Positions 29,701 through 35,584 of a DNA stretch of 64,000 nt are shown here, piece after piece; position 1 is the stretch's first letter; each line of letters starts with the position of its first letter. Below the pieces are notes generated by a model. It saw nothing but the letters and a program-made list of their open reading frames with translations, was not told the DNA's origin and did no database searches. The stretch is from Icerya purchasi (Eukaryota; Arthropoda; Insecta; Hemiptera; Monophlebidae). The translations under genes were made by a program, and so were the position numbers. The stretch is taken from contig CM077115.1 in the NCBI GenBank assembly GCA_039619475.1, positions 500,299,352 through 500,363,351 on the forward strand, in the 5' to 3' direction.

Positions 29701-32069
29701 AAAAATAGATACACAAATATATACGAAAATAGTACTTTTATTCATATCTATTTGCTATAACTTTTTATAATAATATATCCATTAAATAGCAAACAAACAA
29801 ATTATTTTAATTTTAAAAGAGCAGATATGTCCGTAAGACTTCGAATTAATAATTTAGAAGAAAAAGTTAGATTACTAAAAAATAAAAATACACAAACGGA
29901 AAGTAGAAAAATGATCAATACGAGTAAACAAATAGAGAACGAATGATTTAGAAAAAATGATTAGGAGTATATATAAAAAAAGTTTTGTTTTTTTCAAACA
30001 ATGTACTCACTGCGCTATATATGGACACGGCCTTATCTAGACCAAAATATTGGGAGGGGCTACGAAAATATTTTTATAAATATATTTTTATATACGTATA
30101 TATATGTATATATGTGTATTTGTGTGTATATATTATCATGAAATATATTTATTTATAAATAGTACACTCAAGCTTTGTAGTCAATTATTGCATATGCAAT
30201 ATTTGAACACTACAATAAAACAAATAAAAAACAGTAATTTCCATAAAATTCATAAAAATCTCAAGTTTCTTTTCTTTTGTCAAAAATTGGAAAGAAATTA
30301 ATTTATTCTAAATTTCGGTCCATTTAATTCAAGCAGTTATTATTTCGCAGACATTTCGGGGGAGGGGGAGGTGACCCCCTCAAAAATACAGCAGTGTATA
30401 CGGAAATAAAATCCATTAAGATATACCTGATTATAGGTTAACCGGATAAATTTAAGGCAAAATATATTTTTACTTATAATAATTTTTTGCTTTTTTTTAG
30501 TTTCTTATATCAAATTTAAATAATGCAGAACTTTACCGATAACGGCACCAAAATTGACTTCAACTTTACTTAAATCACAGCTTATATCTGGCTCTATATT
30601 TAGTTCGTGACCCATTTTACTGATGACTTTTCCAGATATCACCCGTTTTTCAATGATTTCATTACTGTAAAAGGGTTTAAATAAATTTTATTGTAAATAA
30701 ATCTGTATATACATTGTTGATTTCTATTATTAAATCAATCGTCAGTGTAAAACAACCTAAAAAATATATAAGCACCTTTTTTCTTTATCGTAATTATTGA
30801 TTTCGTCAAGTTTTTTAAGATTTTTTACATCACCATTTCGTAAATGAAAAGAAACTGCCTGTCCAACGATGAAATTAGTATAATTAGTTAAATCTAACGG
30901 AAAAAAATAGGTATTATTTATTAACAAATGATCCGATGCTATAGCGGTCACTTCACCAATTTGTTTTGGTTCTTCACCTGTTTTACTGTCGTAAAAACAG
31001 TTGTCGTCGTCACTTGATTCGTCCTATAAAAAATTATAAAAAAAAAAAACTGTATATATGTGTATATATACACAAACACACATGACTATTTTCTAAAAAA
31101 ATTTGTATTTAAAAAAAATCAAAATAAAAACATACATCTACGAACAAACTGTAATTAAAAATTCCTTAAAAATAATGTACATAAATCTATATAATCGCGG
31201 GACGTAACTAAATGTTTTAAACTAGTAAGTACTAAACAATAAAATCTCCAACAAAAAGATTCATTTTTAGTAATTTTAGACGTAATTTTTAAACTATCAC
31301 TTATTCTTTTTAAAACTATTAAAGCTGGAAATTAAACCTAAATTAAAACCAGCTCTTGATAAAAATGTAAAAAACATTTAATACTTATAATTCGCTGTTG
31401 GGTTATTATATCACGTTTAAGGATTCATTTTATCTAGTGTCTAAAAGTGCATACATAATTACTGATCAGTAAAATTACTGCCGTCCATGCCATAATTTGA
31501 AGAGTTGGTTTCTGTGTTTATAATTAAGTACAATAATATCAGTCTTCTATTAACTTAACATTACATATTTCGACTGCATGAAGTGATTTTATCAAAAAAG
31601 TTATCAGGATTAAAAATTAATAAACGTGTACATGTACCTGTACAAACTGTTGATTTTACATGTTTTTATTTTATTCTAGATATTATTCCTTTTTACTTTG
31701 CCTATTTATATTAATACTTTATCGTTATTTTCACTTTTTGAAATCCTATCATTCATGGTGCATATAAAGTTATTTTGGTTTATATTACTCGAACTATGAC
31801 GAAGGTAAATTAAACAAGAAGGAAAAGGGTAGCCTGCTACAAATATTAGCGGTAAAAATTTTATTACTAACTTAATTAAAGATTACGTTTAATTAAATTA
31901 AAATTAATCTCCAATAACAATAAAACATCGTATTTTTGTTAATTATTTAAACTATTCAATAAATTGATATTATTTCATAATATAAATAATATTTCAAGTT
32001 TTTTACATTAGAAAGGTTGGTATCTTCTTCCTTTTCATTAAAAATTAAATTTTTAATGATAGCCCACAT
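964..32069 (-). CDS. armi: Armitage/MOV10L1-like SF1 RNA helicase, 13 exons, 3' end outside window
   Basis: Gene-level entry; the exons are listed separately. The model joins 32007-32069, 30776-31023, 30537-30664, 25554-25741, 21973-22167, 18609-18766, 18203-18355, 14907-15047, 12202-12319, 11045-11213, 4988-5816, 2726-2937 and 964-1134, giving 2,773 nt or about 924 codons. All introns are GT-AG and all phases agree. Family knowledge: Armitage/MOV10L1 is an Upf1-like 5'-3' RNA helicase that feeds piRNA precursors to Piwi-pathway processing at cytoplasmic/mitochondrial granules. Seen here: an N-terminal region with repeated G-x-V-T/I type beta segments, as in MOV10L1; Walker A GPPGTGKT at about residues 772-779; the APCNSSVN motif Ia region at about 800; and DEAG (motif II) at about 910-913. 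Motifs III-VI must lie left of base 964. MOV10 is the alternative, but the long N-terminal region favours MOV10L1/Armitage. An RG-rich insert precedes the helicase core. Confidence 0.88.
1135..2725. other. armi-like intron 12, nothing recognised
   Basis: AT-rich intron with a T20 run near 1511 and short ATT repeats near 2090. I see no coding or TE signal. Confidence 0.6.
2726..2937 (-). CDS. armi: armi-like exon 12: motif Ia region
   Basis: Acceptor TTCTTTCAG and donor GTATAT. Joined to exon 11 it gives [20 protein letters not shown] (the family's A-x-S/C-N-S-A-x-D region), then [12 protein letters not shown] and a tail through [12 protein letters not shown]. About residues 797-868. The longer open frame on its right is intron read-through. 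Confidence 0.9.
4265..4640 (+). pseudogene. mariner transposase N-terminal fragment
   Basis: A frame from 4425 ([20 protein letters not shown], then YELMKKAY ... [13 protein letters not shown]) matches the first helix-turn-helix of mariner/SETMAR-type transposases. It stops after about 45 residues where the family continues into the second HTH and the DDD catalytic core, neither of which is found. The relic lies in intron 11 of the helicase gene. TIRs were not identified. Confidence 0.8.
4807..4918 (-). mobile_element. Short poly(A)-tailed retroposed insertion with 10-bp TSD
   Basis: Direct repeats TCATTACCGG at 4807-4816 and 4909-4918 flank a 92-bp segment that starts with 39 T (4819-4857), then AT-rich sequence. 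Read on the minus strand it is a short 3' fragment ending in a long poly(A), as made by LINE machinery. It sits about 70 bp downstream of the exon 11 donor site. Confidence 0.6.
4988..5816 (-). CDS. armi: armi-like exon 11: Walker A and RG-rich insert
   Basis: This is the largest exon (829 bp, about residues 521-797). Acceptor TTTTATTTTCAG and donor GTTAGT. It opens (S)[19 protein letters not shown], a clear MOV10-family element, and ends with the helicase start: [11 protein letters not shown] (Q-motif-like) and Walker A GPPGTGKT at about residues 772-779, then NSR. Between CLFPE and FNEKLNKYQ lies a roughly 150-residue low-complexity stretch rich in N, S, D and E, with [12 protein letters not shown] at about residues 711-722. 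That stretch is not part of the conserved family fold. Confidence 0.93.
5817..9180. other. armi-like intron 10, part: no recognised feature
   Basis: AT-rich sequence with A-runs near 6515-6535 and 7110-7125 and a purine-rich stretch near 7610-7660. Small open frames near 8234 and 8794 look like chance ORFs of AT-rich sequence. Confidence 0.55.
9208..9450 (-). repeat. Dispersed GC-hairpin repeat, copy A
   Basis: About 240 bp bounded by TA-rich sequence. It runs from AACAACGTAATTCTTAGACT through TTTATACAAAGTATAGAAGAG to a GC-rich hairpin (GGGGCACAGCCCC) and GGCCAAAATGGCC. The same order of blocks occurs at 37463-37795, 37801-38090 and 39936-40222. The boundary TA runs suggest a MITE-like element, but no clear TIR is seen. 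Confidence 0.7.
9850..10586 (-). pseudogene. Fragmented transposon-like ORF with Cys-rich N-terminus
   Basis: Two minus-strand frames seem to belong together. The N-terminal part (10323-10586) has an acidic lead, then [16 protein letters not shown]. The C-terminal part (9850-10191) has [20 protein letters not shown] and [16 protein letters not shown]. From memory, proteins with a CC-x3-C motif near the start and a PKGLD-x-x-RQWY-x-Y tail are multicopy in insect genomes and look transposon-derived. The middle, with any catalytic core, is deleted or scrambled around 10192-10322. It lies inside intron 10 of the helicase gene. No function is assigned. Confidence 0.4.
11045..11213 (-). CDS. armi: armi-like exon 10
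   Basis: Acceptor GATTTTAG and donor GTAATA. It begins [15 protein letters not shown] and contains [20 protein letters not shown], the counterpart of the FLxLxVPGLxExRPSLxxGD element of the family. About residues 465-521, with phases 0 and 1. The pattern P-x-x-x-E-S-x-x-S-L-x-x-G-S is diverged from the usual E-x-R-P-S-L-x-x-G-D. Confidence 0.78.
11534..11845. repeat. Simple repeats (AAATA)n and (AAT)n
   Basis: A short AAATA-type run near 11559-11575 and a long perfect AAT microsatellite at about 11777-11826, within intron 9 of the helicase gene. Confidence 0.85.
12202..12319 (-). CDS. armi: armi-like exon 9
   Basis: Acceptor TTTGAAAG and donor GTAATT. It encodes [16 protein letters not shown] ... 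[15 protein letters not shown]. The [15 protein letters not shown] string is a strong MOV10-family signature. About residues 425-464. It ends in phase 0. Confidence 0.88.
13515..14340 (-). pseudogene. mariner transposase relic
   Basis: On the minus strand, several frames together show mariner landmarks: a YNPKIKCQ block near 14000 (compare YxPExKxQS), [15 protein letters not shown] near 13760, then EQLPFSPN and a C-terminus like [15 protein letters not shown] before the stop at 13522-13524. Frameshifts and stops break the chain, and the first catalytic Asp block (GDET-like) is lost. It lies in intron 8 of the helicase gene. Confidence 0.7.
14907..15047 (-). CDS. armi: armi-like exon 8
   Basis: Acceptor TTTAACACAG and donor GTAAGT. 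It starts [19 protein letters not shown] and ends [16 protein letters not shown] with a split Arg codon. About residues 378-425. Confidence 0.82.
15409..16165. mobile_element. 757-bp mariner-derived element with ~170-bp inverted repeats
   Basis: Long inverted arms of about 170 bp (15409-15584 and about 15998-16165) share blocks such as AAAACAACTGCAACTA, GTATGGACGTTATCTAGCGG and GCAATACGAACCGAGATACA. Both ends abut TA (15407-15408 and 16166-16167), the usual Tc1/mariner target. The inside (about 15690-15950, plus strand) encodes a decayed transposase C-terminus: [12 protein letters not shown], then [20 protein letters not shown], and [12 protein letters not shown]. The N-terminal half is missing, so the element is non-autonomous. 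It sits in intron 7 of the helicase gene. Confidence 0.82.
16285..16412. repeat. Minisatellite, 23-bp unit
   Basis: About four tandem copies of a 23-bp unit (ACATACATACATACACCATA plus CAA), preceded by a TATACA-rich run. The open frames reported on both strands here are products of the repeat and are not genes. Confidence 0.85.
16570..16780 (-). repeat. Possible Penelope-like terminal fragment
   Basis: The minus strand contains GCTGATGATGGGTTATACTC, then GAAAACGTTTCGAAG. This resembles the motif string (GATGATGG ... CGAAACGTT) often seen at the ends of Penelope-like elements. No coding sequence is left. Confidence 0.35.
16829..17200 (-). pseudogene. Tc1/mariner-type transposase fragment (DDE region)
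   Basis: The frame includes [20 protein letters not shown], then [20 protein letters not shown]. It matches the widespread insect family with WCAISSxGIIGPYFFE and LRRRxxxxxxVWFQQDGAxxHTA. Here the QQDGA motif reads QWDRI, so the second catalytic Asp context is damaged. The C-terminal NPCDF/LWGYLK region is absent. It is in intron 7 of the helicase gene. Confidence 0.8.
17201..18202. other. armi-like intron 7, part: nothing recognised
   Basis: AT-rich intron up to the exon 7 donor. An A16 run lies near 17998. No TE or gene signal was found. Confidence 0.55.
18203..18355 (-). CDS. armi: armi-like exon 7
   Basis: Acceptor ACGTTTCAG and donor GTAAGT. It encodes [20 protein letters not shown], then an Arg-rich end (PHRRNRRYT). 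The G-H-Y-x-E-L pattern is typical of MOV10-family sequence ahead of the conserved core. About residues 327-378. Confidence 0.82.
18609..18766 (-). CDS. armi: armi-like exon 6
   Basis: Acceptor GTGCATAG and donor GTAAAT. It encodes [17 protein letters not shown] ... [19 protein letters not shown], matching the region that follows the N-terminal modules. Phase 0 in and phase 2 out. About residues 275-327. Only a 253-bp intron separates it from exon 7. Confidence 0.8.
18767..19787. other. armi-like intron 5, part: nothing recognised
   Basis: AT-rich sequence. A slightly GC-richer block at 19680-19780 (CCCATACCCTTCACAGGGCG) may be a repeat end but has no clear partner in the window. Confidence 0.5.
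19788..20695. mobile_element. Long foldback (palindromic) element
   Basis: Two arms of roughly 350-400 bp are inverted around a central hairpin at 20150-20213 (ATAACGGT / ACCGTTAT with a short loop). Matching blocks include CGACATT ... at the ends, TAAGACTACTGAATT / AATTCAGTAGTCTTA, GATCACAGGAGTTATTGTAA / TATAATAACTCCCGTGATCA, and AATTATTTAATTTATCAAAT / its complement. Outer ends read GTTACCGGCAATGTCGACAT and its near complement. No ORF is present. A (CA)n tract follows directly. Part of the arm recurs at 53445-53515. Confidence 0.8.
20694..20732. repeat. (AC)n microsatellite
   Basis: A perfect AC dinucleotide run of about 39 bp abutting the right end of the foldback element. Confidence 0.95.
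20733..21972. other. armi-like intron 5, part: nothing recognised
   Basis: AT-rich intron between the foldback element and exon 5. No coding or repeat structure could be supported. Confidence 0.55.
21973..22167 (-). CDS. armi: armi-like exon 5
   Basis: Acceptor GTTTTTTCAG and donor GTATGT; 65 codons in phase 0 at both ends. It continues exon 4 as [20 protein letters not shown] and ends GDNAEFV. About residues 210-274. Confidence 0.82.
22168..25553. other. armi-like intron 4: nothing recognised
   Basis: About 3.4 kb. It holds a G12 run near 24479-24490, A-rich patches near 22660-22690 and 23965-24010, and a 124-codon plus-strand frame at 25074-25448 with no recognisable domain and an antisense frame on the other strand. 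I treat that frame as chance or TE debris. Confidence 0.5.
25554..25741 (-). CDS. armi: armi-like exon 4
   Basis: Acceptor TTTTGCAG and donor GTAAGT. It begins (G)DWVSLEIDE and continues to a third module, [17 protein letters not shown] ... VPKVGHR. GDWV and GxItdf...GvI are family signatures. About residues 147-209. A plus-strand reading frame across the same bases is a shadow. Confidence 0.84.
26585..27470 (-). mobile_element. ~886-bp mariner-derived element with >100-bp inverted repeats
   Basis: Inverted arms share GTAACCGATT, TTAGTCCGTGAAA, GAGAAAAGCGC and AGCGAGC (left 26585-26735, right 27315-27470). The interior on the minus strand shows a badly decayed mariner C-terminus: [14 protein letters not shown] (compare [13 protein letters not shown]) and a [10 protein letters not shown] block (compare CIxxxGxYFEG). 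Frameshifts and stops abound. A TTATAA-like end suggests a TA target. It sits in intron 3 of the helicase gene. Confidence 0.7.
27471..29826. other. armi-like intron 3, GC-richer middle, nothing identified
   Basis: Bases about 28000-28700 are visibly richer in CG dinucleotides than the surrounding intron and have an 88-codon plus-strand frame (28074-28340) with no recognisable motif. Near 29030-29060 and 29275-29315 are phrases (GGAATGATCCCCAG) shared with 700-745, pointing to an old dispersed repeat. Confidence 0.45.
29827..29946 (+). CDS. 39-codon coiled-coil-like small ORF
   Basis: The frame reads [20 protein letters not shown] and continues with charged residues. The L/I spacing suggests a short coiled coil, like the linker in some THAP/hAT-type transposon proteins. 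It is probably TE debris and not a gene; nothing in its context shows expression. Confidence 0.2.
   Translation: MSVRLRINNLEEKVRLLKNKNTQTESRKMINTSKQIENE
30015..30260 (+). repeat. Dispersed repeat, copy 1 (partner at 33705-33895)
   Basis: This block and 33705-33895 share order and sequence: GGGAGGGG, AAATATTTTTATAAATATA, TCATGAAATATATTTATTTA and TTTGAACA..CTACAATAAAA. The leading GGGAGGGGC and CTATC phrases resemble the ends of hAT-type elements. It is non-coding and in direct orientation. Confidence 0.65.
30537..30664 (-). CDS. armi: armi-like exon 3
   Basis: Acceptor TTTTACAG and donor GTAAAG. It encodes the second module, with [20 protein letters not shown] and ending [10 protein letters not shown], where the last Gly is completed by exon 4. 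About residues 104-147. Confidence 0.82.
30776..31023 (-). CDS. armi: armi-like exon 2
   Basis: Acceptor TTTTTTATAG, then an acidic DESSDDD run, then a segment with [15 protein letters not shown] and [15 protein letters not shown], typical of the first repeated beta module in MOV10L1/Armitage (about residues 22-104). The donor is the weaker GTGCTT, supported by correct phase with exon 3 (AG+T). Confidence 0.82.
31024..32006. other. armi-like intron 1, nothing recognised
   Basis: AT-rich first intron with a short TGTATATA run near 31060. No element was found. Confidence 0.55.
32007..32069 (-). CDS. armi: armi-like exon 1 (start codon, 21 codons)
   Basis: The exon begins at ATG (32069, minus) and encodes [20 protein letters not shown] plus N, then a GTAAAA donor. 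The short hydrophobic and then acidic start resembles the extreme N-terminus of insect Armitage proteins. It ends in phase 0, which fits the next exon (DESSDDD...). The exon was found by reading the sequence; it is too short for ordinary ORF calls. The start is chosen because it is the only in-frame ATG and there is no acceptor between it and upstream stops that I could see. Confidence 0.7.
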
Positions 32070-32187
32070 TGTCACTAAACAACCAAAACATAAACAGCGA
32101 CTTCCAGCGGCTAAAACAGTTTGTACACTATAGTCTGTTCAACGAAAATGTGCCGATATAAAAAAGTCGATATAAATCGATATTTAT

Positions 32188-32830
32188 TTTCCATTTACGC
32201 TTAACCGAATGTCGCCCGATTCTGAGTATAAGTTTACAGCATTGGTAATGGAACGCAATTTGACTACAGCAGATGTAAAGAAATTTTCAATTTTTCACAA
32301 CTCTTATTTAAGCAAAACAACAATATACAACCAAATTTTTCACGGTAATTTATAACCATTGTTGGCATATCAAATTTCACTCAAATATTTTAATATTTTC
32401 ATGTGCGTAGAACTGCATTTTTAGGCTTTAGATACTTCGAAGAGTTAAATCGAAAAATAAATTGTTTTTCAATATAATATAATGAACAAATAAAATAAAA
32501 AAATGAAAGATTATATCTCTGTTAAACAATAGCTTTAACAGAAAATGCTCTGTTGTAAATTACGTTTATATTTCAATGCTGTGTGAACATTTTTATTTTA
32601 AGCTGTATTATAAATATATGATTCATGTATAATATTTGCACAATATTTCTTTTCATAATTTTTTATGTTCATAATAAAGAAATCATTAATTGCCAACCGA
32701 TGGCGCTGTAATCGTTCAGTAAAAAATTTTCCGTTCGATTACCAATGCTGCAAACTTATAATAAAAATCAGGTTACATTCGGTTAAGCGTCAACTATAGT
32801 CCGTTTAAAGCTTAACCGAATTTGAAATAC
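32188..32830. mobile_element. Inverted-repeat element beside the armi-like start
   Basis: The left arm (32195-32265) and right arm (about 32725-32800) are inverted copies sharing ACGCTTAACCGAATGT, TATAAGTTT, GCAGCATTGGTAAT and GAACG. Extra copies of GCTTAACCGAAT lie at about 32812. No ORF lies inside. It resembles a MITE or foldback whose edge is only about 120 bp upstream of the helicase ATG at 32069. No target duplication could be defined. Confidence 0.6.
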
Positions 32831-33105
32831 AAAGTAATTTCCAACAGAAAATTTGTTTTTAAAACTATTGTTTGATGAAGTATATATAATCTTTGATTTT
32901 TTTTATTTGTTGATTATATTATGTTCAAAAACAATTCGTTTTTCGATTTAATTGCTCAAAGTATTTTAAGTCCAGAAATACGGTTCCTCGCACACGAAAA
33001 TAGTAAAAAAATTGGGTGAAATACACTATACTAATAGTAGTTATAAATTGGCATTGAAAAATTTTATTGTATATTGTTATTTTGCGTAAATAAAAATTCT
33101 GAAAA

Positions 33106-33237
33106 ATGGAAAATTTCTTTACTTGCGCAGTATGTTTCGGGACGTTTAAGAGTAAATTTATTTTATATAAACACGTAGTTAAGCAGGAACATTCCATAGA
33201 AAATAGGATACCAATGGATAAACTGCAAGTGATGTAA
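33106..33237 (+). CDS. 43-codon ORF with one C2H2 zinc finger
   Basis: The frame MENFFTCAVCFGTFKSKFIL continues to YKHVVKQEH. The spacing C-x2-C-x12-H-x5-H is a proper C2H2 finger at residues 7-30. Single N-terminal fingers like this occur in insect transposon proteins as well as in longer zinc-finger genes. The ORF stops after 43 codons and no second finger or splice donor was found. It is probably TE debris, perhaps an exon. It is too short for ordinary ORF calls. Confidence 0.35.
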   Translation: MENFFTCAVCFGTFKSKFILYKHVVKQEHSIENRIPMDKLQVM

Positions 33238-33291
33238 CAAAATTATGGAATTCAAAAATATTGTTTATTTTTTATATTTCCTTATGGTATA

Positions 33292-33591
33292 CAAGGGTGT
33301 CGCCAGCCGATGAGCCAGGGCGGGGCAAGATGGGTTGCCAGCCGCCGAGGGGGGCAAGATGATAGAAAGAGGATATGAGTTATAGGAAAAATAAAATTTA
33401 TAAGTTTTAAAGGCTTAATATTTTATTAAACAAGAATAAAATCTTAATTAAAACATAATTTTCGTGGGTTTCTGGGAAATTGTTCATGATTATGCGCTTA
33501 TGAATACTCATCAATGCATGTTGATTAAAAAATTTCAAGGCTCCAGGGAGGGGCAGCTTCCCCTCCCTGCCCCCCGCTGGCGACTCCCATG
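33292..33591. mobile_element. 300-bp hAT-type MITE with 8-bp TSD
   Basis: The element starts CAAGGGTGTCGCCAGCCG and ends CGCTGGCGACTCCCATG, inverted with 14 of the outer 16 bp matching. An exact 8-bp direct repeat ATGGTATA flanks it (33284-33291 and 33592-33599), the target size of hAT transposons. The interior is G-rich at both ends and AT-rich in the middle, with no transposase. The open frame over it on the minus strand is a shadow. Confidence 0.9.
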
Positions 33592-33704
33592 ATGGTATAT
33601 ACATTTTATAGAGAAAAGGATGTGGTGAAATGTTTTAAGATCTGTTTGGAAAAGAATGGCGAAAATGACGCGAATGGTTAAGATTATAAATGAATGGAAG
33701 TTGG

Positions 33705-33895
33705 GGCGTATCTATACTAAAATTTCAGGGGAGGGGAATTACAAAAATATTTTTATAAATATACATACATATATCATGAAATATATTTATTTATAAATAG
33801 CACATTAAAACCTTACAGTCAATTATTTCATTTGAAATATTTGAACAAACTACAATAAAAACAAATAAATACCAATGGTTTCTATGGAATACATG
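33705..33895 (+). repeat. Dispersed repeat, copy 2
   Basis: Direct-orientation partner of 30015-30260; see that entry. It starts near GGGGCGTATCTATACTAAAA and again carries a GGGGAGGGG phrase, as hAT-type ends often do. Confidence 0.65.
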
Positions 33896-34262
33896 AAAAA
33901 CATGATAAGAAAGTTTGTACACAAGTTGGCGTGCTTGCATAAACTGCCACTAGGAGCGCATCAAAATCATTAAAGCAAAAAGCTGAAGCTTTAATTTTTC
34001 AATCCTTTATTTTTTTAAAGTATACAGATTATAAATATAATATGAAAAAAATTATTTAATAAATATGATTTAAAATTTGATGACGGTTTTTATAATGGCT
34101 ACATAGAGGGCAAAGAAAATTATGAAAATTTCGTTACAGCCATGAAATCAATAGGAATTTCTTTTATTACATTCCCACGGTTTAAAGAATCGGTTTCGGT
34201 CTTGCATCTGTGCGTTAATTTATTGTTTCTGATTGCGCACGCTATTTCAATTTTTCTGCTTA

Positions 34263-35584
34263 ATGGACGTCGATGAAACGGGGGAACCTCTTCTCACAAA
34301 CACTGCAGCTTCATCACGGCAGCAACAGTAGCAGCAGCAGCAGCAAGAAATGGCTTATATTTTTGATAGCCTTGATGCTTTATCACGGCGGCAGAAGCAG
34401 CAGCAAGAAACAGCTTACGTTTCTGACAGCTTCGATTTCTCACCCGATGATAATGATCCCAATTGGATTATCACTATGCGTGGTAAAGGAGCGAGCTGAT
34501 CTAAACGTACGAAAACGTCGGCGCTACTCATCCGTACTTCAAACTGTTTTACTGCCATGCAGCCCAACCAAGATACTATCGTCTCGTCACTGTTTTCTTC
34601 CAAGGAAGACAGTAGCAACAGCATCAGAGGTAAATACCCTTCAATTATAATCTTCCATCATAACAAATCAATTGATGCTAAAACATTAATTTCTGATCTA
34701 AACGTGTTTATTAAAACTAACTTTAATATTAAGTATTTCCGCGATCGAACCTTAATATTCGTTAACAGGTCCGAGAGTTTCGATGATGTAATTAATTGCC
34801 TTAAAACCTAGAATGTTCCATTTTTTGCACACTTACCTCGCGATTGTAAGTCGTTAAAATTAGTTTTAAAAGAGTTGCCTCTCTCATTTAGTCAAGCAGA
34901 TATTGAATCCGAACTAAAAATACTAGGCGAATTTGTTATTTTCATAAAGCATTTCACAAAAAAAATAAACGCGGCGGAAACATCGCTTTGCCTGTTTTTC
35001 TTGCATCTTTTCCACCAGCAAGAAAGACTGGCGAAATTGTATTCCCGTAAAAATACTTTAATTCAATGTTACAAATGTCAGATGTTTGTCATGTCTCACA
35101 CAACTGTAACTTGCCTGAACGCTGCGTTAGATGCAGCCTTGCACACCCTAATGATTTTTGTAACAATTCCGATACGCTGAAATGCGCTAACTGCGACAGG
35201 AACCATGCTGCTAACTCAGGTGAGTGCACGTTATTCCAACGTTTAATAAGGTCTAAAATTGAAAGAAAACCCGCGAATTACACCACAGATTCTTCACCAA
35301 TGCACAATACTACCTTTCCACAACGCAATGTTAGGAAGCAGTATAACACTTATGCGCAAGCAGTCAGCTCTTCTGTTACTTTTTCACAGCCCCCAAGTAA
35401 CCCAAGCACTAATGCTGATGGTTTAGATCTCGCTTCTCTTTTAAACTTTCTTAAGAACTTCGATCTAGGCAAAATTCTCAACATTATTAAAGTTGTTGTT
35501 CATAAAATTAGGCTAAATAATACTTTAGACTTAAGCTCAAAAGTTATAATTATATTAGAAACTATTTTAAGCTTCTATTTATGA
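34263..35584 (+). pseudogene. Jockey-clade LINE ORF1 (Gag-like), broken
   Basis: The start is likely ATG 34263 (MDVDETGEPLLTNT), followed by a CAG-repeat (poly-Q) stretch with two partial repeats of QQQE(M/T)AY(I/V)(F/S)DS. In-frame stops lie in the Q run (TAG) and after KGAS (TGA). Later frames give a PRE_C2HC-like block (LPRDCKSLKLVLKELPLSFS) near 34840 and CCHC knuckles near 35066-35230 (CYKCQMF..SHTTVTC; CVRCSLAH; CANCDRNHAANSGEC). This domain order is typical of Jockey/X-element ORF1, an RNA-binding protein. Several frameshifts separate the pieces. Confidence 0.85.

Noticed and set aside
33407..33604. 65-codon minus-strand ORF
   Set aside because: Lies across the non-coding hAT MITE and its right end; a chance frame.
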